Source: Flammulina velutipes
Taxonomy: Eukaryota; Basidiomycota; Agaricomycetes; Agaricales; Physalacriaceae
Direction of reading: 5' to 3'
Length of the DNA: 64,000 nucleotides
Assembly: GCA_011800155.1 (NCBI GenBank)
Contig: CM022373.1
Coordinates: 434,001 to 498,000 of the forward strand
This document shows, one piece after another, positions 22,780 to 34,336 of the stretch; position 1 is the stretch's first letter; each line of letters starts with the position of its first letter. The translations under genes were made by a program, and so were the position numbers. The notes under the pieces are model-generated. The model had not been told where the DNA came from, did not search any database, and saw nothing but the letters and a program-made list of their open reading frames with translations.

Positions 22780-23109
22780 ATGACAAACGTAGACGAGAAT
22801 TTCAACCAATACCGGACAGCGTCCGGCCCACGCCCCTTTTCCAAGCCTCCTACCTACCAGCAGGCAGCAGGACAGACTGAGCTAATCGCCCTGGACAAAA
22901 CGTCGCCTGATTTTGGAAGGGCTGTTGAATTTATTGAACAGATCTTCCGACACATCTCGTGTGGCCTTGATCCAGCATGGCTATTCACAACAATTATGTC
23001 CAAGATCCGCCGCCGCTCCATGTTGGCGCGAACGAAATGGGACGACCGCGTCAGAACCAAGGCTCTCGCCGCTAGGACCAAAGGGCTCAATCTGGGCCAA
23101 GTTATCTGA
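22780..23109 (+). CDS. Small orphan ORF, 109 residues
   Basis: Intronless frame starting MTNVDENFNQYR and ending TKGLNLGQVI. It has a Pro-rich start (PRPFSKPPTYQQ), a helical middle and a basic C-terminal third (KIRRRSMLARTKWDDRVRTK). No known domain is recognised and there is no supporting context. Coding is plausible but unproven. Confidence 0.35.
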   Translation: MTNVDENFNQYRTASGPRPFSKPPTYQQAAGQTELIALDKTSPDFGRAVEFIEQIFRHISCGLDPAWLFTTIMSKIRRRSMLARTKWDDRVRTKALAARTKGLNLGQVI

Positions 23110-23763
23110 GCATGGATTATAGAGGCTTGAAGGAGGCGAGGAATCCCTCCAGGAAATACAAGTTATCGATGATGATAGTCGCTGGATTTTTACTTAGATG
23201 ATTTGGCAATAGTCGTTTCCGTCGTCAGAATCCCTGTTACCCACAAATGGATCAACACTGTGCGTAGCCTTGCATATTCCTTGCGTCTGCATCCTGGAGT
23301 AATCTGTGGAGGTGCCCCTTGTTCGCGTATCGATCTATGTGTCTCGCAGAATCTGTCACGGTCCTGGGGCGTCATTCAGACGTTGGATAGGCACGAGGGT
23401 CATCAAGTGAGCAGCCATCCATACATACGAGTAGAACGCACGAGTACATCGTATGAGGTAGAGGCTGTGGCCTCCAAGTGCTCTACACGAGACGCGGAAG
23501 CCTAGCTGGCAGTTGTTGTCGTTCTAAGGTACGGAATGGTCGACAAAGTTATCGCCAGAGGAGATTCCAACAGAGTATTTTCCCTTCGTCTCACGAGCTA
23601 TCGCCTCGTAGTCGTGCCCCATTCCTGGAGAGTGAAGGGAGGACATTCTGGCGCGTCGTGTAGTTTTTATGGCCCATGGTAATATCCCAGCCAAATCCGA
23701 GTGAGACGACTTCTTACATTTCTAGGTCAAGCTTCAAGATGTAGTTAATCTGCGTCGTCAATG
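23110..23763. other. Intergenic region
   Basis: About 650 bp downstream of the orphan ORF and of the minus-strand FMO gene. Short open frames occur but none has recognisable content. Confidence 0.4.
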
Positions 23764-26231
23764 TTAATACCGCTTCGTAAGCATCCCCTCCTCTATAGCT
23801 TTGATTTCTGTAAAGGTAACGAACAAGTCAGCACACACTCAACTTGTTCACAACTCAACGACTCACGCATGGCCAGATGTTTCGAGTAGAAACGGCACAG
23901 AGCCAGATTTCCTGGACATCATGCATGAGACAAAGCGTAGCTACTTCGATCTTCAAGAACTCACCAACAACAGACCAGAGCCCTTTCACACCAAGGTCGC
24001 GCCAAACTCCTTTCAACTCTCCCTCCTCGTTTAATCCCCATAGATCTCCGCATTTGTTGATGACCTCTTCGCCAACGATCGCCTGGATTCCGTCTTTCAT
24101 GCCTCCAACCCTGAGCAGGATAATGAGTGAGTGAACCTCATACGTCACTAAGAAGCATACCCCGTAGCAAAAACGATGACATCAGCCGGTAGGATACTCC
24201 CGTCCTCAAAAAGCAGGCCGTCTTCAGTGTATCCTTTCAACACGCCGCCGCTTTTGAGCTTGATTTTGCCGTCAATGATAAGTTGGCTGGTTCCAACGTC
24301 TTGATATTTCTGTCAGCCAGGACGTAGCATGAAGGCTGAGATCTCACCAATGTAATATCCACCCGCCTTCGTCCAGGCTTGCAAGAACAAACCAGACGTA
24401 TCATTATAGCCTCTGTTGAGCTTGAAGCCAGAAGCCCGTAGCCCATCAAGCAGAGGTCTAAGTCCGAGAACATCAAAATGATGGACTGTGCAGACTGCGA
24501 AATGCCTCACTTGTCAAGCTCTTCGATGACATTGACCTGGCGCGCGCCAACGTCCTCCATCAACAGGTTCGGGAACGAAGCATTGATTTTGTCTGCGATA
24601 TCAGTAGGTGGGCCAGTTTCTTCATACAATCCTAGGTGCAGCAAATAATGGTTAATCACCCGAAAACTTGTTTAGAGAACCGAAAGTCTTACCTTTCATG
24701 AGAACTGACAAGCCCTTTGTGGCACTCAACACATATGTTGAGCTACGTTGATACATCGTAACGTCTGGAGAAGTTTTAGCACCCACTAAACTGAGGAGCT
24801 CGGAGTCGGAAAGCTGACCGACACCGTTGTTATAATAATCGGCACAAATATCGTGAGCTAAAAATCTTCAATATGTGACGTCCAAGGATAGAACCATGGG
24901 AAGACGTACCGGACGTGCACGCTCCAACTACGACGACCTTTTTCCCAGCATGGTCGGACGCTCGTTTATGATGAAAGGAGTGTAAAACTTGTCCTTTGAA
25001 CTTGTCCTTTTTGCAGATGTCAAATGGAAGAAATGTCAAGTGACAATGAGCAGGACCAACCTGTCCTGGGTACTCCGGAGGCTTGATAGTGCCTAAGCTT
25101 GTCGCCCCAAAGCCAGTAGCGCTGACTATATGATGGACAAGGAATGTCCTCTCAGCGTGTTTCGCGCGTTGAATCGTGACCTTCCATTGTCCGTCCTCCT
25201 GTTGCACAGCGCCGCTTACGGTGGACGACATCCGCACATTGAGTTCCATGGCATCCGCGTAATTCTCGAGCCAACTCGCAAGCTGGAATCGAAAGGTTTC
25301 AGTTATATATCAATCTGACTGCGATGAGTCCGATTTACCTTGCGCGCTGGTGTATAAACCGGCCATGTCGATGGGAACCTTTAGGATGGGTGGATGAGCG
25401 AAAAATAGGGAACTAATAGAGCCTCCAGGACGTACGGCATATACGGGAAATGGTCATACCCTTCGATACATATAACTTCAGGTCAGGGAGCGAGGAGGAA
25501 CGGTTAGACTCACAGACGGAATCATGCAAGCACAACGCATCATATCGATTTCTCCAATTGTCTCCAATTCTTCCGTTCTTGTCGACGATGAGAGACTTGA
25601 TGCCCAAACACTTCAGCCTTGCCGCGACCATCAGCCCAGCATGACCTGCGCCCACGATCAATACAGTGGGATCGTTATCTTCGAAAGCACATTCCTTCGT
25701 TCGCGCTGATTCCCATAGGCCGTGGTTCGGCTCGAAATTGCGACGGGGACCTATCAACTCGGGGAAACCCTCCAATTCCTCGAGATCTGTTAAGAGGCAG
25801 TGGCAGCGCCAGACCCCATCTGACTGAGGGACGAGACGGACCAGTCCTGAAGCTTTGCCGACGGAGACGACGTTGAAATAGAACATGAACTGGATCCAAG
25901 CCACGTCTGGGTACGGACGACTGACGACAGGCGACATCGAAGGTTCAGTGGATAATTTGAAGGAGGATAAAGTGAACGATTTGAGACGTTCATGAGCAAA
26001 AGCTTTGATTTTGTCGTGGCCAATAAAAGTACGAAAGTTCCAGGTGAGTGCGAGGAGGTCACGCCAGTACGCGTCTGAAACGAAAAGCGACACAAGGCCG
26101 TCAGTATCTCCAGCAGCGGTGCACGATGAGAATGCGTCTAGCCATTGTGTCGCAACGTCCACGGCGCTTGTCGTAGAAGGGGGAAGAGTGACACCGAGCT
26201 TTTCAAAGGTGGGGAGACCAGCGTTAGCCAT
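23764..26231 (-). CDS. NTF2-like/flavin-containing monooxygenase, copy 1
   Basis: Start MANAGLPTFEKLGVTLPPS at 26231; about ten exons; stop TAA at 23764-23766 after an exon reading AIEEGMLTKRY. The N-terminal 150 residues (QWLDAFSSCTAAGDTDGLV, then AYWRDLLALTW) look like an NTF2/SnoaL fold. The FAD-binding motif is VLIVGAGHAGLMVAA, followed by GRIGDNWRNRYDALCLHD and WYDHFPYMPYP. The FMO-type FKGQVLHS precedes the second dinucleotide fold, which here reads VVVVGACTSAHD instead of GxGxxG: TGC (Cys) replaces the second Gly. HDICADYYNN and ADVIVFATG complete the family pattern. These enzymes use FAD and NADPH to oxygenate small molecules; the substrate is unknown. It shares promoter, intron positions and sequence with copy 2 at 49.3-51.8 kb. 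Whether it still binds NADPH is doubtful. Confidence 0.9.
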
Positions 26232-26266
26232 GACTGCATGAGGGCAAAAAGATAAGAACCTGACTC

Positions 26267-26272
26267 TTTATA
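26267..26272 (-). promoter_or_regulatory. TATA box of FMO copy 1
   Basis: TATAAA on the minus strand 36 bases upstream of the ATG, inside a block (GGCTTATAAAGAG, then GGTTCTTATCTTTTTGCC) that is almost identical before FMO copy 2. Confidence 0.55.
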
Positions 26273-27244
26273 AGCCTTTAGGAGGCCGTCAGGTGGTGAA
26301 GTCAGTAGAAGCTTTCAGAACGGTGATCAACTGACTCCCGTGAGAGCAATTCGGTTGCACGTTCTCCTCGGACAAGATAAATCAGCGTGTATCAGATACG
26401 CCACAAGATTCCCAGCCGGCTAAGCCACGTCGAAAAAAAGTCAAAGAAAGCGAGTGCATTGAGATTGATAGTCTGAGTACAAAATATCCCTCCCATACGG
26501 GCCGCCTGGGACACAGATAGGTCGGACGATCTAGGTGAGAGGTATCGGTCTCCCTACGCTATGGGTTCAAAGTGCGTCCGGATGGTAGCGAACGAACTCC
26601 AAATATCTACCCGCGAGGTGTCAACTTGAGGTTCGAAAACGTCGGACGCGGCCTTTATATACTCACGTGATTGTGCACGGACCACTATTCGAGGTATAAA
26701 TCGATCAGATCGAGCTTTTTTGATTTTCTTTACAGTCACCTCTGTTCCCCTCATCCGCTGTATTTTCGTTTGATTGTACGGCTTACGGGCGAACTGAGAA
26801 GAGTATCTATAGCCCGGAACTGGGCATGTCATATGTGCTTTTCTGTGCACGTTCTTGGCTAATCAGTTTGGGGTACATACATGTTGTAATATTATTACTT
26901 GTCTACGCTATGAAAAAGAGTTCATTTCTTCAACTGAACCGCCACTATGGACCCCAAGACGAGTGAAAATAACTCGCAAACCGAATGAACGTCACGGTTC
27001 AGTCTGTTACCTATTTCCGACAGACTGAATGTGAAAACATACTGACAGAGGTAATTTCACTGTGTTTTCTTGACCTTCCTGAGACCCATTGAATTTCAGT
27101 TACAATTCTTTTCACTGGGTTTCTTTCACTTGGTTTTGGCGTGAGTCTTTTGGGCGAGTTTTACCAAGTCCCTCTGCCGACGGCATAGAGGTCAGGTGCT
27201 CCATGTTCGTTTGGGCGAGATCACTCAGCTTGCTCTCAACCACC
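26273..27244. other. Intergenic region upstream of FMO copy 1
   Basis: About 970 bp. It is AT-rich with several short repeats of the type TTTCACTG/CAGTGAAA at 26900-27130, also seen at 27900-28160. No gene is recognised. Confidence 0.35.
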
Positions 27245-27845
27245 ATGGACGATGTACGTAGCCGCGGGATAGACTGGATCCATCATATGCATGGCTAGTG
27301 AGACTTTATGTGGGCTCTTTTAACTGTATAGAAGGTGTGTACATCGATTAGCATTCCCCGTATGGGCGGCTTATCTTCTCTTGAGTCTCGAGGTCGAATC
27401 GATTATCGCGCAGGGCCAGCTTCATCGCAGAGGCGACTGTGAGTACTGAGCTTCCCTTATTAACCCACGCCGCTAACTACTGGTTTCAGACACACACTTC
27501 CGGAACAAGATATCGACGGCGGTCCTTTGTGTACGTCCATCGCCATATCTATTGTCAGGTCCTACTAACACCCGAAGCAGTGACTGGTAGATCTTTACAT
27601 CCTTGCGGTCTATCTATTTGGTGAGTGTCATTATCGCTGTTGTCCCGATAATTTCTGACAACTATTGCAGCATGCCAGCATCCCATTTCAACCACCCAAC
27701 ATCGCACACACACACTTCCCATCTGTTTCCCAATACCCACAGATGGACAAGGGTTACATTCATAGGAGGGCACCAGCATTCTTGCGGAAGAGGAAAAGGC
27801 ACGAGTCTGGCGCCGGCGTGGGAGCTCGGGAGATGGGGAGTGTGA
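27245..27845 (+). CDS. Cryptic five-exon gene, unknown product
   Basis: Found from splice signals alone. Four introns have strong donors (GTACGT, GTGAGT, GTACGT, GTGAGT), branch-like CTAAC/TTAAC motifs and AG acceptors. Exons are 27245-27253, 27332-27438, 27490-27530, 27581-27620 and 27671-27845. Exon 4 (40 nt) is open in only one frame. That forces the frame of exons 3, 2 and 1, and all are open from the ATG at 27245 to a stop at 27845 (about 123 residues, starting MDDKVCTSISIPRMGG). The protein is polar, with no recognised domain, so it may also be a spliced non-coding RNA. An in-frame upstream ATG lies at about 27203. Confidence 0.35.
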
Positions 27846-28375
27846 CGCTGCGTGAGCACGATAGCATAGTACAAATATGTATTGTATTACATTTGGTTAT
27901 AGAATGAATTTCCAGTGAATATCATTTGAATGCCCTGAATGTATCCAGTGAAATCTAAGGAAATAACACACTACATTCAAGGATAAACCAAGTGAATTGA
28001 GGTTGAAGATATTGGTTGGGTGTACACTGAATACCTGACCGTGAAATCCGGTATTCAGTAGGTTCTTAGTAGGTCACAGACCAACTGCATATCATTGGGT
28101 CAACAATTGAATACTAGTCTGTCACTGATTTCTTTTCATTCGGTATCCAGGCCGCACTATCCAGTGACTTTCAATTGGGCTGTGACCCACGGTGCGCTCG
28201 TTTGGAACATTATTCGTAAAGAGTGGGAACATATTACCAAATACAGCTCTCAGGGTATCCAGCGCGTCTTTGACACGAACGACGACGGCCGACGACACAA
28301 AGGACTTCGGGGCGCCAGCTTCTTCACAATAATCATTCCCGCTAATTCTTTCTTAATACCGTTCGCTGCTGGTGA
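27846..28375. other. Intergenic region upstream of the She3-like gene
   Basis: About 530 bp with repeated CAGTGAA/TTCACTG-type words and a possible upstream open frame from 28095. No recognised gene. Confidence 0.35.
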
Positions 28376-30125
28376 ATGCCTGCATCACACTCGCTTTCTT
28401 CAAGTCTATCATTGCCCCGTCCATCAGCCTCCCCTTCGCGTTCACGGCCTTCGTCGCGAACGTCAATACGCTCAGGACGTGCACCCAGTCCTTCCATCTC
28501 GTTGGATGATTCAGGTGCGCGCGCGCCGCTGGTCTTTGAGCGCACACATATTCATTGCTTTCATATAGTTGCGGTACGAAACCAAATATCCACCCTCAAG
28601 CATACCATTAGACACCAGCAAGCCCAGGTCCAAGGCCTCGAGAACATCATCCTTCGCGGACCACGCCCGTACAGCGACTTGCCTGCAGATCCGGACACAA
28701 TCATGGCCACCGCAGCGACCTCTCCCCCGCCGTCCTCGTTCGCCTCTCCATCCACCAAAATGGCACGCAGATCCAGCTTCGAGGTCCTGCAAGGAATAGC
28801 AGGGCCAGAGTCAAATCTTCCTCTGCCTAGACGCGCCGAGGACGACGGTGGCATCCAGGAAGGCGTGCCCATGTCTTTTGGAGTCGGCCCCGCAAACAAC
28901 CACACCAAGCGCATGTCAAGTCCGACAAGGACACTCAGTCGTACGCCCCGCTTTCCTTTACGTCTATCTGCGCAGGGCCATTGAAACACATTCGTGTTTG
29001 CTCGTTACAGGAATACCCGTCGCATCCGTAGGTTGGTCACTCTCCTCTATATCTTCTTGTTCTTTCAGCCTTTCCTCCTGCACTCAGTATCGTGTCTTAT
29101 CTCTTCTGTATTGAATACTGTGCTCATAGGAAATGCTCGCGCATTAGCGGACGAAGGCCAGCCCGCCACATCTCGGACCTTATCAAACAAGCCTTCTTCA
29201 ATCTCCATTGACGGCGACGCATCCTCCTCCACTCTGCAACCACCGTCCCCAAACAGGCGTCTCAGCTTAACACCCGGAGGGACTACCAAAGTGCTGGCTG
29301 ATTTACAGACGGGCGTCGTCAATGCTCGAAATGCGTTGGAAAACACCAAAGCACAATTGCGACTTTCCCAGCGGAGCGTGGCGCAGCTCACTCGTCAGAC
29401 CGAAGATCTCAAGGAAGGTCGAGAGAGACTTCGCTTAGAGAACGAAGGCTTGAACAACGTTGTTGCGCGGAAGGAGAGGCTTTTGCAGGAGGTAAGCTCA
29501 CGGCATGGGACGTCAACAGTCGCTAACTCTAATCAGGTTCTGGAACGCGCACGAAAGGCTGAGGCGGAAGCCGCGCAGCTAAAAGGCGACCTCAAGTCCG
29601 AGACCTCGACTACAAAGAAGAAGATGCGAGAGATGGAAAGCGCGCTCACCGAGTCCACGGCGTTGTCCCAAAAGTGCGAACGGGAGTACATCACTCTGCG
29701 GGATAGCATCAAAGGACTGGTGGAAGGGTTCAAGCATGACAACGATGCGCTTCGGGCGGATATGCGCAAGAGAGAAGACAAGCTCAAAGCTGAGGCGGAC
29801 GCGGCCTCCAAAAAGTACCGGCAATTGTTGGAGGAGGTCAAGGGGTATGAGGTGTTAAAGGAGGAAGTCAAGAAGTTGCGACAAGTGGACGAGGAGAATA
29901 CTCGTGCGGTGGAGAAAACTTGGACCGACGACTTAGCGGCGATGAAGGTGCAGATAGCTGAAAGTGAGCGGCAGGGGCAGATCGACAGTGAAATTACGCA
30001 GTATGTGGTCAACACCGGGGTGACATTCTTCGTTGACATTCTCACTCAGAAAACTGGCCTCTGAGCTCGCCCGTCTACGAAGGCTCATGCAAAATGCGGG
30101 ACGGACAACTCCACCACCATCATGA
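28376..30125 (+). CDS. Coiled-coil protein, She3-like
   Basis: Exon 1 is 28376-28514, exon 2 starts at 28569, and further introns lie near 28940-29010, 29034-29129, 29491-29535 and 29999-30048; stop TGA at 30123-30125. The N-terminus is Ser/Pro/Arg-rich (MPASHSLSSSLSLPRPSASP). It is followed by VAVRNQISTLKHTIRHQQ and VQGLENIILRG, a helix that I associate with SWI5-dependent HO expression protein 3 (She3) relatives. A long coiled coil runs from about 29290 to the end (VNARNALENTKAQLRLSQRS, then LRLENEGLNNVVARKERLL, KAEAEAAQLKGDL). She3 in yeast is an adaptor between mRNA-binding protein and type V myosin; transferring that role here is inference. It could instead be a generic coiled-coil protein. 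Confidence 0.7.
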
Positions 30126-30600
30126 CAGGCTACTCTCACCGACGAGCCACATTCCTAACGACTCACTACTGGATTTCTTTTTTTTACTCCGAACACTCTT
30201 TTGTCGTCCCTTTGCAATTTCGTAACATACTATCCAGCATGCACATACCCATACCACTGGTTCGCCACTTGCATATCACTCTCTCTAATCTGTAATTTTC
30301 TTCTTGGCCCCTCTAGATTGAATGCACTGCCATCGGCCATGTTCGTATCCGACCCGAGGATAGGGGAGGTTCAATTATCACTGACAGCTTCCGCGGGGGC
30401 AAGAGGACACACATGGACCCATACACAACGAGTATAGTCGGTCATTCAGCTCATTGCGCCTCTGGTAGGATGCTCATCGATACCCATTGCATAACCTTTT
30501 TTTCTGCTGATCGAGGAGCAGGTTTCACCGGGTCTCAGAAATTGGCTCCTTTTCTGAGAATATATAAACCTGCTCCAGCTTGCAGGCTCCTAAATCCTCA
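30126..30600. other. Intergenic region with promoter of the next gene
   Basis: About 475 bp; TATATAAA at 30561-30567 lies 34 bases before the next ATG. Nothing else is recognised. Confidence 0.4.
30561..30567 (+). promoter_or_regulatory. TATA box
   Basis: TATATAAAC 34 bases upstream of the ATG at 30601; position suits a short 5' leader. Confidence 0.45.
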
Positions 30601-31349
30601 ATGTCGATCCAAACCACCACCACCAGCTTTTCGTCTACTCAACCTACCACTCTCATCCTTGCACTCAGCATCTTCCATTCGCTGAATGGATTCTTCATGG
30701 TGTGTATTCAATCTAATTCTGCTTGTTGAGCATCACGCTCATGCACAACAGAGCATTTTCACCATCATCGTCTGCTGGTTCTATCCATCGCTGGTCCCAG
30801 CCTCACCCAGATGTCTTCGTCTGGCCCGACCGCCCACCCGTTGCATGCGCTCGTCAGAGAGCATCCATTCTACCCCTTCAACCAAGACCCTAGTCAACGA
30901 CGACGTCGTCGAACTCGACGAAGAGTCGAAGGAACGATCAGGTAAGGAAGCCCCTTTTACATTCAAGTGAAGTTGCCTGACATCCTTACGCAGCTCGTCG
31001 TCGTTCCCTAACCATAACATCAATGGCGCGCAAGGCGGGGAAGGAAGTGCGCCCTCTAGCCACGAAGATGTCAATGACCTTCCGCGAAGACATCCGGCGC
31101 CCTGTCGTCCATCGGATGTCTTCGTCCTTCCAAGCTGTTGCATCGCCCTTCACCACATCTACATCATCGCCCTTCTCACCTGCGTCGGACTCGTACTTCC
31201 CCCGCGCGGCACACTCTCAATTAAAGGAGGCTATCGAGACTACCAAACAATCGCCAGCTGTGAAGATGATGAAGTCGGCCAAGTCTACGACTCCGAGGAA
31301 GATGAAGAAGGTCCTCCGGGGGTGCTCACAGATATTTGTGGCGTCATAG
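30601..31349 (+). CDS. Small single-pass membrane or secreted protein, unknown function
   Basis: Three exons: 30601-30699, then from 30752 to about 30941, then from about 30993 to 31349. It starts MSIQTTTTSFSSTQ. A hydrophobic stretch LILALSIFHSLNGFFM continues after the first intron as SIFTIIVCWFYPSLV, making one or two membrane helices near the N-terminus. The rest is polar: an acidic piece VNDDVVELDEESKERSG, then a basic C-terminal region with AARKAGKEVR-like and KMMKSAKSTTPRKMKK segments. No domain recognised. Frame is continuous across both introns, which supports a real gene. Confidence 0.55.
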
Positions 31350-31836
31350 CGCAGAGCATAGTAAATTATATCCAAGACAATTGTACATATACCACTTGAC
31401 AAGCTATTCTGTTCCCTTTTTTGTTTCCTTGCAATCGCCTATCCAGTCTTTGACAATGCTCTGGAGTTATTGGATCCGTATGTAGGGGTCAAAGATTTAC
31501 GGTAACTGACTGGACCTGGAACGGACTCAACGGACGCACCCGCGTGTTGATGCTCTTCTGGAACAGTTCTATCGAAATCTGCCAAACCACTGTAAAGAAG
31601 TTGTACAGAATAGCGTAGAGTGGGACTCGAAGACTTGTACAGTATATTCGGAATCAAAGTGTACGCATCCGATCGTATACACACAGCTCCGTTGATGATC
31701 GAGGAGAATTGTGGGGAATTGTTATTGAACATTGTTATGTGGCTGTGCCGATGTGACCACATGCCTAAGAACGCTCGGCGAGAAATCTCATTCGCGAAAG
31801 CCCGACCTGGCTTAAGCGCTACCGCCCACCTATGCG
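31350..31836. other. Intergenic region
   Basis: About 490 bp; overlapping short frames on both strands without recognisable content. Confidence 0.4.
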
Positions 31837-34091
31837 ATGATTCTCCGACGAAAAACTCTGCCAGTCGGTCTTCTGGTCTTGCTTTCGTGTCAGCTTGTGC
31901 AGGCTGAGGTGCGTTGTACTGAATTTCCAGGTATTACATTCATTCTCAATCTGCTTATATTAGGATGAAGACGACAATGGTGTTCGTTTCATTTCTCCCC
32001 GCCGCAGCTCTTGGACTGACCGCCGCTCATCCAGTTGAGCATTTTGAACAACGCTTTGGGCCAGACTCCGTGTGAACTTGCGCAGGATATCCTCCAGTGC
32101 TCAGAGTCGCGACGAGCGCGGGGTGAGTTTACAGCCGTACTCCCTTCGCTCTTAAACTCACTGAGATGATTCTTTGCCAGCCGTGATCTCGCGGTACTGG
32201 ACCGATCGTTCAGAGTCTATCCTCTCGCGGGCAAATGAACCAGGCGCTTCAAAGTGTACATGGTGCGTACTATAGACGGGTGTATTGCCCATTCATCCAT
32301 ACTTCCACAGCACAAATGTATTCTTCAATCTCTGGAGTGCATGTACCCTCTCGGAGAACGAAGGTGCAAAGCCCGCCAGCCATTGGATCGACAAATGTGC
32401 CAATGCGAACCTCGATGTGCACACAGCGAGCTTCGACGGATACAGCATCCCATCATGGGCATACACCGGCCTTCCGAATGGCAATGCTACATTTAATATC
32501 GATGCTGCCATACGCGGTGAGTCTATCTCTTCCACTGTCCACCCACTCTCTGACCATCGCGTCAAGTCATGGACGCCGAAGATAATAAATGGTCCAAATT
32601 CCAGATCATCACAGTGATCGCCGTGGTCTGCTCAGTCGTCGGTCTCTTTGCGATCCTCCTCCTCCTTTACCGGTGGAAGCGTTTGTGGATACAGCAACAC
32701 GGCATCGCAAACAGCAAACGCTCCATCCGACTACCTCGGATACCAACTTTCCCCTTGTTCTCTCGCATGTCACGGAAGACGGTTCGCGCAGATGTCGGAA
32801 GCCGCAATTGGGAGATCGACCAGACAGAGGAACAGCTACAGGACGGGTACGAGTTCGTTGGATCAGCAAACTCCTCCCGTTCCAGAAGTGGACACATTCG
32901 GCTGCCGTCTTCTCCGTTGCCGTATCCGAGTCGTCAGTCGCCTGTGGGGACAACGTTCTTTTCTGACGCAGCGTCGACTCTTCGTCGAGTGTATCGCAGT
33001 ATTCCCGTTCCCTGGCGGCATCGGCCAGTGGCTGTGAGGACTATCAAGCCGGATATAGTGTTCAGTATCGACGAGCCGAATACCGACTCTCGGAGCGAGT
33101 CGACGCTTGCGGCCTATCGTAACGCTGGACATACATCATACGCTCCAGTCATCCAGCAGGCCCCTCGTGGACGGTCAGAACCGACTATCGAGGAAGACCT
33201 AGGTAGTGATTCCGAGTCCGACAGTATCGTTAATCATGCAATGGACGATGAGAGAGGAAGATTGATATCCAGCGTCTATCCCTCACATGAGCCAGGCGAC
33301 GACGTCCTCTTGATATCTCGATCGGGCCAAGACTTTACGGTGGAGTCAGGAGACACACGCTCAACACATTCACGATCCACGTCCCACCACGACCTTCCTA
33401 GTACATGTGCGGTGCCACACATTGTATCTCCCAAGCCTATTCCTGTACGTTATCCCCTGATGATGATTTTAGCCACTAACTTGATTTCTTCAAGCTCCCA
33501 CGCCCACCACCTGCACCCCGCGGTTCTCCACCAAAACCACCAGTAGTTCCATCTCATCAACGCTCTTTTAGTCGTCTCCAACTCAAACAGTCTGCGGAGA
33601 ATATGCTAGGCCTGACCGGTGTCCCTCGATCCACCTCAGAGTCGACAAGCACCATACGTGCCGCCGCCCCTACTCCTTCATCCTCGTCGAACCTACCAAT
33701 AGAACCCTCACCACTCTACGTCCGACAGCAATCGAACGAAACCATGCGCGAGCGCGATCCGGAACCGCAATATCAACGGTCCCCATACCTCTCCGAACGC
33801 GTATCTTCATACAGCAGTGCCGATCTAGAAATACCATCTGTATCCTCGCCTCCTTATCATCCGTCACCGCTAAGCGACGAACGGACGCTGTCGCCTCTTC
33901 CACCCAATCGCCATGTTCATCCGTTTTCGTCGCCGCAGCCCCCACATCGGCCTTTACCCACTCCCCAGATCAACGGGCGGGATTTGCATCCGCGGAACTC
34001 GAGCGAGAGTGTGGTTGACGCGTCTATGTTTTATTCGGGGGCTGTGCGTGCGGCGGGGTATACGCGCTCACGCTCTCCATCGCGGGGCTGA
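31837..34091 (+). CDS. Membrane protein with signal peptide, Cys-rich ectodomain, one helix and long cytoplasmic tail (Agaricomycete family)
   Basis: The ATG at 31837 gives a good signal peptide (MILRRKTLPVGLLVLLSCQL). The ectodomain shows the family pattern: ILNNALGQTPCELAQDIL, SKCTCTNVFFNLWSAC (across the intron 32271-32312), WIDKC and SIPSWAYTGL. An intron at 32519-32567 leads to the juxtamembrane sequence and one transmembrane helix (ITVIAVVCSVVGLFAILLLL), followed by a basic stop-transfer KRLW and a long Ser/Pro-rich cytoplasmic tail; a last intron lies at 33445-33494. Related proteins are common in mushrooms; their role is unknown to me. The join between the signal peptide exon and the NNALGQTPC segment (31910-32040) could not be resolved in frame, so an extra intron or small indel may be present there. 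Confidence 0.7.
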
Positions 34092-34336
34092 CATTTTCTT
34101 TGCTTCAGGATATCGTTGGACTCGGACCTGACTATATACATCCATTCGCTATCGATTTCGAGTTGATCTTTTGTATTCTTTAGTGTGTTTTTATCTTTGT
34201 TTACTGATACTGAGCAATGTATTCAAGTCGTCGCTCATGCTTTCGCAGGTTGAAAATGGTGTAAATGTATAGTGATACAATTGGTGTAAGTATAGTAAGT
34301 GGGGAATTTCAGAAGTGGTGAATAATAATAGGTCAG

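Noticed and set aside
26900..28170. Possible terminal inverted repeats around repeated TTTCACTG/CAGTGAAA words
   Set aside because: No extended inverted match or target duplication could be found by eye.
29533..30045. 170-residue minus-strand frame
   Set aside because: Antisense of the coiled-coil exon; regular heptads are on the plus strand.
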